This document shows positions 47,501 to 57,571 of a DNA stretch of 64,000 nt, in pieces (positions within the stretch are counted from its first letter, which is position 1; each line of letters starts with the position of its first letter). Both the position numbers and the translations under genes were made by a program. Source of the DNA: Turbatrix aceti (taxonomy: Eukaryota > Nematoda > Chromadorea > Rhabditida > Panagrolaimidae). The notes below the pieces were generated by a model. The model ran no database searches. It saw only the letters and a list, made by a program, of their open reading frames with translations, and was not told the DNA's origin. Location: NCBI GenBank assembly GCA_963969345.1, contig OZ017766.1, forward strand, positions 9,176,001 to 9,240,000. Direction: 5' to 3'.

Positions 47501-47966
47501 ATTTTTCGATTAAAAACCTCATAAACGCTCAATTTTAGGCCAAAAATCAGAAAATAATAAAAACCGGTTCAAAATGCCAAAAAAAAATCATAAAAACCCA
47601 CTTGGCATAAACGACATTGCCCCGCTGACTGGTCGTAACCTCAGCATCGGCCTCCCCCGCAATGAGAGAAGCGACGACGGCTGCGGCATCAAAGTCGTAG
47701 TCAAACGAGAGCACCGTGACGAGTCCGGGCGCACGTGTCTGGAGACGAGTCTGTTCGACGAGTTCGCGTTGCTTGGCAAGCCGCGCGTGATGTCCAGCAT
47801 TTCGGCGATCAAAACGGGACGTCGAACGCTTGAAACGCCGTGAAAGGGATTTGACATCCTTTCGGCCGCTGGTTGCACGATCTATCTGACCCTTGGTTCG
47901 GTGACGACCAGATTTATGCGCCTTGTTGGGAAGCTTGAACGGTCCCGGGCGATGCGCTACTGACAT
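41599..47966 (-). CDS. tag-151: TSR1 ribosome maturation factor (BMS1/TSR1 family)
   Basis: Six exons (47602-47966, 46613-46876, 45988-46304, 44991-45389, 43865-44424, 41599-42153), phases consistent, 819 residues against about 804 in human TSR1. TSR1 is a GTPase-like but non-hydrolysing factor that loads on pre-40S particles in the nucleolus and cytoplasm. Diagnostic blocks in order: AHRPGPFKLPNKAHKSGRHR at the N-terminus, an AARP2CN-type segment (RRSHFLVEQMEAVNVEHG to GLGDFQLDRI), a long Asp/Glu-rich tract in exon 4, PDEIDTPIDVPARVRFQKYR followed by SFRTSPWDPKENLP, HVGFRRFEAAPMFSQH, and C-terminal VVLSGHPFKV, YMFFNPEDVEWFKP, RRGHIKESLGTHGLMKC and NLYKRVFPKWTY. A CAG acceptor lies one base before the ATG (47968), so trans-splicing is likely. 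Intron 5 carries a 1.09-kb foldback element. Confidence 0.95.
42456..43543. mobile_element. 1.09-kb foldback element in TSR1 intron 5, CTATCA duplication
   Basis: Starts CACGGTGCGGAGTGTTCCC and ends with its inverse. CTATCA flanks both ends (42450-42455 and 43544-43549), an apparent 6-bp target duplication. The arms (42456-42990 and 43060-43543) are nearly perfect inverted copies of about 490 bp, so the similar open frames of 102-132 codons on either arm are mirror images rather than genes. Confidence 0.85.
44512..44632. repeat. Short tandem repeat in TSR1 intron 4
   Basis: Three near-identical copies of a unit of about 48 bp containing ACATTTTATAAAAAATTCCT and a poly-T tract. Confidence 0.8.
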
Positions 47967-47967
47967 T

Positions 47968-47972
47968 CTGAA
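47968..47972 (-). other. Probable trans-splice acceptor for TSR1
   Basis: On the minus strand TTTTCAG ends one base before the TSR1 start codon. In nematodes an acceptor so close to the ATG without an upstream donor exon usually receives a spliced leader. Confidence 0.5.
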
Positions 47973-48509
47973 AATTATACATTTAAGGATTGTTACGCGG
48001 TATCCAGGATAACGATTGAACCACAAAATGGCACGAAAATAAGAAAAAACATGTGAAAAACATGGGATCAAAGAAAAAAAAGAGAATTCACGCGCAACAA
48101 AAAGAAAGTTGTTGGGGACAGAACGCCAAGCGGAAAATTGAACGTAAAGATACTTTTTTTGATCAAAATTTTGACGGTATGTATCTCAAAAACCAATAAA
48201 CTCACAGAAATGGTTGACATATCATTCGATTCAGTTTTTTATGGCGAATGTTTTGATAATAAAAACATATGTAGTCACTAACAACGAAAATGCCGAAAAA
48301 TGCCCAGAATTTACATTTATAAAATTTCAGTTGAAAAACATTTTTCGTATGATTTTTTTTTATTTCCTGCTGAAACAATTTTTTGTGTGTTTTGTAAATA
48401 AATGCAATGAAAAAATATATTTTCCATCAAATTTTAAATTCACTCAAATTTCACTTTTCAATTTATTATCGCAAATAAAATCATAAAAAATACTGTAGCA
48501 TTTGCAACG
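47973..48509. other. Intergenic between the Srt receptor and TSR1
   Basis: AT-rich, 0.5 kb, with no exon on either strand. It contains the TSR1 promoter region and the 3' end of the receptor gene. Confidence 0.45.
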
Positions 48510-50967
48510 TCAAGTTCTGAACGACGAAGTTTCATGAGCAACTCTCGAAGAACTGACAGCGAAGACTCCGACATCGACGTGGGACGACGTAAAAGATCGA
48601 ATTGTGCTGTTAACAAATTTCTTGACTTGTGTCTGGATGGAATGGTTGACCGAAAGGTAAATTACAGCTGGCGCTCCGTGGGCGAGGACCCAGCAGTACT
48701 GTCCGAGGAGGACGACTCCTTCTGACGTGTCCACGAACTAAAAAAATTTTTTTTTTGTAAATATTTGTAATAAGTACATTTTGCGTTTTTTAAAGTGCCA
48801 AACAGCAATAATGTTCGCACCAGACGATGGGAGAACAGCCGTTTTTGTTGTTATCGAAGAAACACGAAAAAATTTTTAATTTTGTTCGAGAAATCGAACA
48901 AACACGAACGTTTTTGTCAGTGTTCGCGAACGAACACGAACGAACAACGAACAGATTTTTAGCATAATTACAAAATTTTGTCCAAACTGGGCATAAAAAC
49001 GTAAACTTCGATACTTTGCGTTTTTACGTTTTTGGTGACTGTTTTCCTACACTTTTTATTGCCGAAGGAAATCGATGTTATTTGCCATTTTTGGAAAAAT
49101 AACATCAATTTCGGCACTGTTAAACTGATTTTACCTAAATTTTTGTTCCTTTTATCTTTTTCGGAAAATTTATTTTTGTTCGCGAACGAACACGAACAAA
49201 GAAAATCTGTTCGCGAACGAACACGAACGCAAAAAGTAGAATTTGTTTGCGAACGAACACGAACGCAGAAATTTGAATTTGTTCGCGAACGAACACGAAC
49301 AAAGAAAATCTGTTCGCGAACGAACACGAACGCAAAAAGTTGAATTTGTTTGCGAACGAACACGAACGCAGAAATTTGAATTTGTTCGCGAACGAACTCG
49401 AACGAACACGAACGTTCGACCATCCCAGGTTTGTGCCTACCTGCATGTAAACATAAATGCTAGCAGCGATGACGTTGACAAAACAGATGATAGCCACCTG
49501 GATAAGGGATTGCTTCTGCGCGGACAGACGCACTCGCAGATGTACTAAATTTGCTTTTTTGAGCATGTGCGCAATAAAGACGACGTAAAAAGCGACAAGA
49601 CAAACGACGACGAGAATATTGTGGCTTGAATGAACGTAGTTGTCGTACTGTAAAAAATGTATGTACGTAAATATTTGGGTACATAAATAAAAATTTTTTG
49701 TGACGTCAAAAACGAACCTCAGCTGTGTAATCCGCGATGTAGCCTACGTGGGGATTAAAAAACCATCCACAGTATATTCCGTTGAAAAGAATTGGCGGCG
49801 TGAATACGGTAGCGTAGGTCGCGTAGACGAGGGAAAGTGCAATCCAGGCAAAAGTTCGGTTGCCTTGGAACAACTTGCTACCAAGGCGGGGGTGTGAGAG
49901 TTCGAACCATCGGTTGAAGGCTAGGATGATGCCGCAGCTAGACTGGACGGTCCAAAGTCCTGTAAAAAAAGGAAATTTTTTCAAAAATTTAAAAAAAAAA
50001 AATTTGAGCATAAAATCTGCTAAAATAGATTTTTCAAAAAAAAAAATTTTTTCGAGAAAAAAAATTTGACTACATTTTGTGTAAAAAAAATAATGTTCGT
50101 ACATTTTTAAAAATGGGGCGATTTTAGTCCAAAAATCTGCAAAAAATGTTTTAAAAATGACTTGGGCGTTTCTAATAATTTTTTTGGTAATTGAGAAAAA
50201 TTTTTGATCATCCTTTTACCTCATTTTTTTTACTTTTTTATTATTTAAACGAAAGAAGCAAAAAAAATAAATACAAATTTACCAAAAAAAAATATTTTTT
50301 TTTTATTTTGCAGTTTTTTATAATAAAAAATCTATGTAATGAAACAATGATAAAAAATCTAAATAAAACTTTCATGAAATTTAATTTATTTTTGAAAACT
50401 ACATTTACCGTTTTTTCGTTTTTTACCGTGTTTTATAAATTCAAAAAATTGCGACAATTTTGTTACGTTTTGAATACACGGTTCGGAAAACCCGAAAAAA
50501 AAATATTTAGTTTAAAAAATTTATTTGTTCAATTTTTTGCCCACATTCACCCCCCGGATAATCCTTACCCAATCCAAGAGCTCCAAGGATGTAAATAAGA
50601 TCAGGACTTGAGCAAAAAACGTATCCATAAATCGCAAAAACACCTGTAGCCAGGGCATTGATGAACAGGCAAAAAATGTCAAAAACACCCATGATAAACA
50701 TGATTTTATAGCACGAATGTTTGAGAAACCTGCCTCTACCCATGATGCTCAGCGTGGGAATGTACGTGATCTAAAAATACATACAAAAATAATACTTTTG
50801 ATGTTTTAAAAAAAATTTCAACTTACAACAAAAAACGCAAAAATAAGCACAAAGCTCGCGCCAATAACCATGTGCTGCCGTTGAGAAAGTGGAACTTTAT
50901 CGGTTTTGTACATTGTACAGTTGTAGAGTCTCTGGTACTCATTAGGACGAAAAAAGTAAACGTTCAT
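48510..50967 (-). CDS. Serpentine chemoreceptor, Srt class (7TM GPCR)
   Basis: Five exons (50827-50967, 50569-50770, 49718-49959, 49441-49647, 48510-48737), 339 residues, phases consistent. Srt receptors are nematode-specific candidate chemoreceptors in ciliated sensory neurons. Family signs: an N-terminal EYQRLYNCT before TM1, then seven hydrophobic segments; LGLWTVQSSCGIILAFNRWFEL at TM3, which ends in the NR motif; TFAWIALSLVYATY; the extracellular FTPPILFN-YCGWFFNPHV block; QKQSLIQVAIICFVNVIAA at TM6; and GQYCWVLAHGAPAVIYLSVN at TM7, all typical of Srt proteins. No signal peptide is needed. The 63-codon plus-strand frame over the last exon is a shadow. Intron 4 contains the 608-bp GTTCGCGAAC element. 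Confidence 0.92.
48821..49428. mobile_element. GTTCGCGAAC-family element in the Srt gene, hAT-like termini
   Basis: 608 bp. The left end reads CAGACGATGGGAGAAC and the right end, inverted, CTGGGATGGTCGAACG. Near the right end 10-12 units alternate TTCGCGAACGAACACGAAC with AT spacers; a core at 48955-49140 is the reverse complement of the core at 38235-38405. The 8 bases outside the ends (GTTCGCAC and GTTTGTGC) agree at five positions and differ by transitions at three, so an 8-bp duplication is possible but not certain. Confidence 0.75.
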
Positions 50968-51957
50968 GATTTTTAGAAAAAAAATTAATTTTTTATTGTG
51001 ACGACAAAGACGGTGCCTGGACAGGCTTTAGTGTCTGTTTGTGACCCGCTAACACAAAATCTGGCATCCTATTTATTGTGTCATTCAAAGATACATACAT
51101 GTACGTAATCGCATGTAATCCCTCTATGGTGGTAAATATTTTTAGCTAAAAAAAAAACGCTTTTCAAAGAATACGCTTTTCAAATCACATTTTAATCCGG
51201 GAAAAACATGTTAACAAAAATTACCGGTAAACACGAAATTGAAATTTGTTTTTCAGTTTGGAAAACATTTTTTTGTTTTTATGTAATCTTTCTTTTTTGG
51301 TGGCAGGCAAAATTTTTTTAAATTTTTTTAAAATTAGTGTTCTTAAATAATAATAAATACGCAACAAAATTATAACAATATATATATAGTATAATAAGTA
51401 ATATATTATCTACATATATATTGTTATACTATGAAATAGGGAAAAAGCGAGCAGCAGTTTTGAGTGTCTAAACAAACTTTTTAGCGAACCCCAAAAAAAG
51501 TCGAAAAGTCATTAGTTGTTATTTATTTTATTTTACAGCTAAATGAAATTACAGTATCCATAAGCTTCTTTCAATTTCAAAAGAAGCGTCAAACTATCTA
51601 CTAAACAAATTTTTATGTTTAGTTGGATACTATAATTATTTTTTTGGGCTATATGGTTTGAAAAATTAAGCTATGCTTGCCAACGCTTAATGAACAGTGT
51701 TCTGATCATAAACATGCAACCAAGCTTAAAAATTCAAAAAAAAGTAAAAAGTGCAATTTTTTAAATTTATTTTGAATGCAAGTTTTTCTTTTTATTTTGA
51801 ATGAAAATTCAAAAAAAAGGTAAAAAGTGCAATTTAAAAAAAAATTTTTTTGAATGCAACTTTTGCTCGCTTTTTCCCAAATCAAACACAAAAGTGTTCA
51901 CAAATCAAAAAAATAAAAAGACAGTACAGTAAAAATAAAAATTACGTTTCGGGTATG
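50968..51957. other. Intergenic upstream of the Srt receptor
   Basis: AT-rich with a TATATATA-rich inverted repeat at about 51375-51430 (ATATTGTTATACTA-like arms) and a duplicated 40-bp motif (AAATTCAAAAAAAAGT) near 51730 and 51808. No exon is visible. Confidence 0.45.
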
Positions 51958-53480
51958 TTATTCCCATTCGCGTTCATTATTGTCGACTGAATTTCTGGAA
52001 ATCCAAAACAAACAGTCTGATTGCGGAAGAACTTTGGTTGACTTGAAACAGTCCGGAGTGCGTTCAATTAAATTACGAAATTCAATACTGCTAATTGATT
52101 GATATGATAGGTACCGGTCAAAAAGTACCTTGGCGTCGTCGAACCAAATTTTCTTCTTCTCACGATTTCTTTTGCAGGCCTTCTTATTTGAATCAGAGGA
52201 AGATTCTGAAGTCTGAGGCCTTCTTTTGGTAATCTTTTTTTGCATTATCTTTGATAAATCATTGCAGCGCGTAGCCAAATGAGGGTCACAAGCGGAGTAA
52301 CAATCCACAAGAAGATCGTATACAGAAATTTCCAGTTGCCTTGTCTTGTCTTTGGATGTACTGCACGAAATTTTGTTTTTTCCACGCATGATAATGTCAG
52401 CATTGTCAGCAAATTGCTGCTGATTATCCTGTGCAACGTTGGGATACACTGGATAATTTGGCGGATATCCAGAGCCATTCGGAAATGATCCAACATTGTG
52501 ATTCGGCGTCAAACTCTGCTGATGACCGGTGAAGTTGTTCGGCTGACCATAATTCTCAGAACCAAAACTCCGGTGCCCATCAGCAGAAAATTGTTGATTG
52601 AGGGCCTCGGAATAATTTCCAGGAGGATATCCAAAACTTCCAATCGGGCCATTTGTGTTTATCTGCCGTTGTTGATTGGACGTCAAACTCGGCTGATGAC
52701 TCATTGAATGGTTCGCCGGATCATAATTCTGGAAGCCAAAATGTTGCTGCCCTACAGCCAAAATAGGTTGAGTATTGTGGGTAACGGCGGAATACTGAGG
52801 ACCATTTGGCGGATATCCGTTGCTTTGAATCCGACCATTCAAAAATATTTCCGGTTGTTGATTAGACGTCCAAGTTGGCTGAAAATCAATCAAATTGTGC
52901 AACGTAACATCATTCTCAGAAATAAATTGTTGGTGCCTTTTAACCAAAAATTGTTGATTACCTGTGTAACGTTAGAAGTTTCAGAATAGTTTGGCGGATA
53001 TCCAGAGAACGGTAAACTCGACTGCTGATCAATAGTGTTGTTTGACGGAACGTAATCATCGGATCCAAATTGTGGCTGACCATCAGCAGAATATAGTTGA
53101 TCTTCCTGTGTAAAATTTGTATTCACCGGATTATTCGGCCAGTATCCAGAGCTTTCAACCGGGCCACTCGAAAGAATCTCTTCTTGCTGATTAGACGTCC
53201 AACGCGGCTGATAACTCATCGAATCGATCGGTGCAGCATAATTATCAGTGTGGACCTGCGAACCATTGTCCTGATATTGAACCAGTGTAACCGTTTCCGA
53301 ATAAACATTTTGAGCGGAGTTTTGAGGTGGAAATCCATATTCTTGAGTTGGAGCAAATTTGCGGCCGTACTATCTGATTCGAATGTTGACAAATCATTTT
53401 GCTGGTAGTGAAATCCAGCGATACTAAGGGCTGCCGTTGGCGGAAGCTGTAGGACTTAGGATGCTGAAACTTTCAGACAT
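51958..53480 (-). CDS. Nematode-type repeat protein (GYPP, Gln/Asn-rich) with a C-terminal domain shared with its neighbour
   Basis: Not a family I recognise. The main exon is 51958-52863 and a second lies at 52947 upward to about 53370; the first exon was not resolved and Met at 53480 or 53219 is only a candidate. Six repeats of about 50-60 residues each begin G(Y/F)xPP, with SNQQ, a Phe-Gly-Ser-Glu-Asn-Tyr block and H-x-Gln-Gln, low in charge and rich in Asn, Gln, Tyr, Gly. The last 150 residues differ: a helical, basic domain with ISVYDLLVDC, ATRCNDLSKI, an Arg/Lys-rich link and IWFDDAKVLFDRYLSYQSI, which is matched in the gene at 55073-55648. A frame break in repeat 3 is bridged by a perfect GTAATC...TTTTCAG intron (52864-52946). 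The composition suggests a disordered or matrix-like N-terminal region; function unknown. Confidence 0.6.
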
Positions 53481-54021
53481 TTTTCTTTAATAAATATGCC
53501 TACAGGCGAAACAACAAAGTCGAGTGGAGAGTGTGAAGCTGATGTTAGGCTATGAAGAGCATTGTCGCTTCAGGTATGATTTTCACTTCTTCGAAGGAGG
53601 AGTTGCTTACTTAGGCGATGTCGACATGGTATGCTTAGGCGATGTCGAAAGGAGAGGAAAGGGGAATGACGACAACATACATGGCGTTTTTTTGCGTTTT
53701 TTGGGTTACAAAGTACACACAAGTTAGCAGCATCAACGTCATGGAGTCTATTCTTTGATTTGTCAGAAGTCAGAAGTTGATTTTTAGCAACAATGCAAAA
53801 AAAAATGTTGCGTCTTATACTGTGGCGAGTAAGTATTATGGAAATTTGGGGCTTTGCTTTTTACGGTTATTTTTCAACTTTTGGGGTATTTTTTTGGCAG
53901 TTTTTGTATTGAATTTGGCATAAAAATTCAAAACTGGGATGCTTTACGACATTTTTGTTGAGCTATCGTCTGACAACTGATTCACCTCCAAAATGGGGTG
54001 CGGCAGAATAAATATTGTAAA
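53481..54021. other. Intergenic, no gene supported
   Basis: Plus-strand frame 53524-53727 has no family features. It probably contains the promoter of the repeat-protein gene on the minus strand. Confidence 0.35.
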
Positions 54022-54141
54022 GTTATGGCAAAGTTTGTCGGGTCTCCTGTCGCCCACGATCGACTCAAGCTCTTTGTCATCCACAGCGGCTACAACATCC
54101 TCTTCGAAGTCATCTACGCAGCGAAGACCGTCATCGTATGA
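54022..54141 (+). pseudogene. Relic of a UDP-glycosyltransferase exon
   Basis: The frame around 54050-54141 reads AHDRLKLFVIHSGYNILFEV then a stop after KTVIV. This resembles the UGT signature region (AH-x-R-x-K-x-F-I-T-H-G-G-Y-N-S). The His-Gly-Gly is changed to His-Ser-Gly, there is no flanking frame, and no other UGT exon is nearby, so it is a decayed fragment. Confidence 0.6.
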
Positions 54142-55072
54142 ATGTATTTTCGATTCACGAAAACACGTTTACAGAAAATGGAAAAAGTAAAAATCAATGT
54201 TTAAAATATTGTTCATTAAATTGCTTGAATGTAAAATGTCGACAGTCCATAAAACGTCTCGTGTAAGCATGCTTATCAGTACTCCCGTCAAGAGCAGCTA
54301 TTCAGTTTCACAAAAAAAAATACATAACTTTACTGACATTTCCGAAACAGTACAACAGTCATTTTTCGATTATTCATTAAAAAAAATCAAATTCTTTTCC
54401 AAAAGTCAAAGCTATGCAAACAGTACAAAAATCTTTTTTTTTCAAAAATTTTTAACCAAAAACCTCCCTAAAACAACATTGCGGATAATTTGTCCAAATG
54501 AACACGTAATGTGTAAATATTTTAAATGCCGAAATCGTCGGGATAAAAGAAAAAAATTTTAATACACATTTTTTTGATTGCAAGAGAATGTCTATGAGTC
54601 ACGGATAACCCCTTCAACCATGCTGATAAGACAATATTTACCTAAGCAACAAGTTCGGCTGCTGATATGTATGTAGTATCGATTGTCAAACAATTTGTGA
54701 CGCAAAATCGGCCAAAAAAAAGACTTACATCTTTAACCCTTATGCTTGTCAACTGATTCATTTCAAATAGTTCATTTATTCATCATCATAATGTAATACC
54801 AAACTCAGGAAACATATAACAAAATACATAACATAACGCGCATATGTAGATATATAGGATTAATATAAAATATAATACTGTTGATAGAGTTACAGTATAG
54901 CGAGAGAAAATTCAGAAAAACAGTTTTCCAAATCTTAAATATTCAAAATGTTGCATAATAAATGCAACAAGACATTAAAAAGAATATAATTCATACAGTA
55001 TTGATCAGAAAAACAACAAAAGCCTCATAACATAGTAATATATGTAATATAAGTAATATCCACTGTCCGTTG
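54142..55072. other. AT-rich intergenic DNA
   Basis: No exon with support. A long stretch of ATATGTAATATAAG-like simple sequence at 54830-55060 lies just downstream of the next gene's stop codon. Confidence 0.4.
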
Positions 55073-55648
55073 TCAAAGAAACCCTTCCAAATCCGCAGGT
55101 GTCAACACCGGTAACGCAGATAATTGCCGTAGTTGTATTTGCAGTTCGGCGAGGACTTTATTGCTTTGTCGTTTGGCGGTGGCCTGCAAGACGATAGAAT
55201 TTTGGGTACGCTTTATGACGTCACATAGTTTGTGGACGTTGATCGAGTTGCCCAAGTAGTAATTTTCAAAAATATCTGCGGCATCGTTTTGCCACTGGAT
55301 GTTTTTGATTCGCCAATTTCTGCTGTTTTTTGCACTCGCAGAAACATCGGAAATCTTTAGAGGCTTTCTTTTTATTGATCTAATTCTTGTTCGCAGTTCA
55401 TTACATCTAGTGCGTATATCTAGATTGTGGTCACTGAGATACGGGGGGTTCTGCAAATCCAGAAGAAGTAGATACACATCTTGATCCAATAATTTAGCGT
55501 TGTCTCTGTATTTTTTGACAGCAATATTGTTGTTGGTGTTTTGGGGAGGAGGTTTCACCAAAGTTGAGTCAAAAATATCTTCGTTGGAGCAGTTTGACAA
55601 ATAACTGTTACCGTAGCAGGATTCGGAAGGGCTAAGATGGTTAAACAT
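55073..55648 (-). CDS. Small basic protein sharing the C-terminal domain of the repeat protein
   Basis: Single exon, 191 residues, unknown family. Residues about 50-150 align by eye with the C-terminus of the neighbour at 51958: VYLLLLD / VYDLLVD, IRTRCNEL / LATRCNDL, a Lys-Arg-Pro basic stretch followed by SDVSASAKNSR / SESSSDSNKK, IQWQNDAADIFENYYLGNSI / IWFDDAKVLFDRYLSYQSI, and IKRT / IERT. The N-terminal 45 residues are Ser/Asn-rich with no signal peptide, and it lacks the GYPP repeats. The C-terminal VLAELQIQLRQLSALPVL is helical. An extra upstream exon cannot be excluded. Confidence 0.65.
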   Translation of the reverse strand: MFNHLSPSESCYGNSYLSNCSNEDIFDSTLVKPPPQNTNNNIAVKKYRDNAKLLDQDVYLLLLDLQNPPYLSDHNLDIRTRCNELRTRIRSIKRKPLKISDVSASAKNSRNWRIKNIQWQNDAADIFENYYLGNSINVHKLCDVIKRTQNSIVLQATAKRQSNKVLAELQIQLRQLSALPVLTPADLEGFL

Positions 55649-56276
55649 ATTTTACAAGTGGATGTTAAACTTGGAAGAATAAATTTTGAGCCCGTCGATG
55701 GAAATGCTTACAGGTAGATGGAGTAGCAGAGGTGAAAAGCGAAAAATGTCGAACATGGTTAAGCTTGCTTGTTCGTTCTTCACTGATAAGTATGTATTTG
55801 ATGTGCGTGTTGACCCGACAGCTCATGATAAAGGTGTTTGTTTATCAATTTTTTGACAACGTGCAAAAATGTGCAAATTTTACAGGTTATTGCTTTCGAT
55901 TCATATCAAAATTTATATAATAAATACACCTGCCGTAAACATATTTGAAAGTTATGCAATCTAATTGACACAAAATTAGATCAAGAAACATAAAACATTC
56001 AAAACGTCATAAATGACTGTTGTTTCGAAATTTTTGATTTCATGTTTTTATGGCATCGCGAGCAATGCAATGTGTTTACAAGCTTATTGTCGCTGCATCT
56101 GCGTGAAAAGTGAACGACGAACACATCGCTCAGATGCACCTGTATCGAATGATCATAAAACCTGGATGACGCTTTGCTCTTATCAAGCACAAAAAATGTC
56201 AATTTACTACATATTTGAAACAGCTAAATTTTCAGACCCCAAAAGTTTAATTCACATCTGTCATCGTCTACAGTTT
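55649..56276. other. Intergenic between the small domain gene and the SGNH-like cluster
   Basis: No exon was found. The region contains the 3' end of the cluster and the promoter side of the 55073 gene. Confidence 0.4.
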
Positions 56277-57261
56277 TCATGAATCATTATAATCACGCAG
56301 GTACAAGGAAGCAAGCATGTCAGCAAGAGGGTTACCGGTATTAATTTGCACCGGGGGGTTTTGTTGCTGATCGTTGACAGCAGCTGCATCTGCGGAGGGT
56401 GCATTTCCAGTGATAACGATCGGTGTAACGTGTTCTTGAATAAACTCACTTGTGCCTTCTTGCACAATGTATTTGTCCGGATCTTGCAGTGAAGGATATT
56501 TTGATCTTACTTCGTCTTTCATCAACGACATGCCAAGTTGATGCTCAAAAAATGAGTACAGAATGTGATGCCGTTCTTCTGTGCTTGAATTCGGGCGTGT
56601 CAAAGCTGCTGCTGCCAGGTCAAATAATTTTACTTTTCCACTAAAATTAAAAAAAAATTGTATGAAGAAAATAATGACGCTTACAGTAGTCCGTCAACTG
56701 CTGCGAAGCGTAAATAATCGTTGAATTTGCGAAACTTATCATTCAGATCTCCGATTTCTGGAATCGTGGTGCACCAAAGATTGATCCGCAGTACTTTGAC
56801 CTCATCGGCAGCTTTCTCGTAGGCAGTTACAATTTTTGTTGCAATTTCTGAGGGTTCGACATCCACGTTGAAACGAATGTCATCAAATCCGAAAATCAAT
56901 ACGTGGATTGCATTTTTACAGCTGAATTTTTTTATATTTTTTACATGGATTCTTATTTGGGCCCTAAAATAAATATAAACAAATGCCAAATGTGTATTTT
57001 GAGATATTTAGTAACAAACTCTGATTTTAAGCCATCGTTTGGTAAACGATTGGCCGAACTATACAAACTAGAAGCAATCGTTCGATCATTTGCGGAAACC
57101 GTTGAAAAGAGAAAGTCGCTTTTATCCATGAAAATCTTTTTGTATTCTGCATGCAGAGTAATATCGTCAAATGCGGTGTCTTGATCAGGGAATGAATTCA
57201 TTCCAACTTTTTTGTCACAAGAAGGCAGTATTATTAAATCGCCGCCTCCCTTCCAAGTCAT
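56277..57261 (-). CDS. SGNH-like paralogue B
   Basis: Three exons (57020-57261, 56685-56963, 56277-56640), phases consistent, 294 residues. Exon 2 is 279 nt like those of the other family members and holds HVLIFGFDDIRF, PSEIATKIVTAY and LWCTTIPEIGDLNDKFRKFN. Exon 3 begins with KLFDLAAAALTRPNS and has a Gln/Asn-rich tail. The block-I-like strand is reduced to DFLFSTVSAND, without the GDS nucleophile, and block III reads GFDD, so it is unlikely to be a working esterase. TTTTCCAG at 57274 lies 12 bases before the ATG and may be a trans-splice site. Its nearest relative is the next gene: the last 50 residues are almost identical. Confidence 0.8.
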
Positions 57262-57571
57262 TGTAAAAGAAACCTGGAAAATAAAAAAAATTATTTAGTT
57301 ATGAGTGTTAATGTCGGACTAGAAAGACGTCGATATGAATCATGTAACTTTAACAAAAATATTCTTTACTGATGCGAAAAGTGAGTTTGTTTTTCTTTTA
57401 TATGTATGTATGTACACCGATTATATTTACTTGCCAAATATCGAAATTCAGCCAACAAAAGATAACAAGTTGATTCTTTTACACATAAATAATGTATGTA
57501 TAATGTACATAACATGTGGGTACAAAAACTCCAGTTGTCCACAATTTTTATTTATTCATCGTCCAAAATTT
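57262..57571. other. Spacer between SGNH-like genes B and C
   Basis: 310 bp, AT-rich. It contains the poly(A) signal of gene C (AATAAATAAAA on the minus strand, about 57545-57560) and an acceptor-like site just before gene B. This fits a polycistronic arrangement but does not prove it. Confidence 0.45.

Noticed and set aside
48534..48725. 63-codon acidic plus-strand frame as a small gene
   Set aside because: Antisense of the last Srt exon, whose TM7 motif is clearly the real coding strand.
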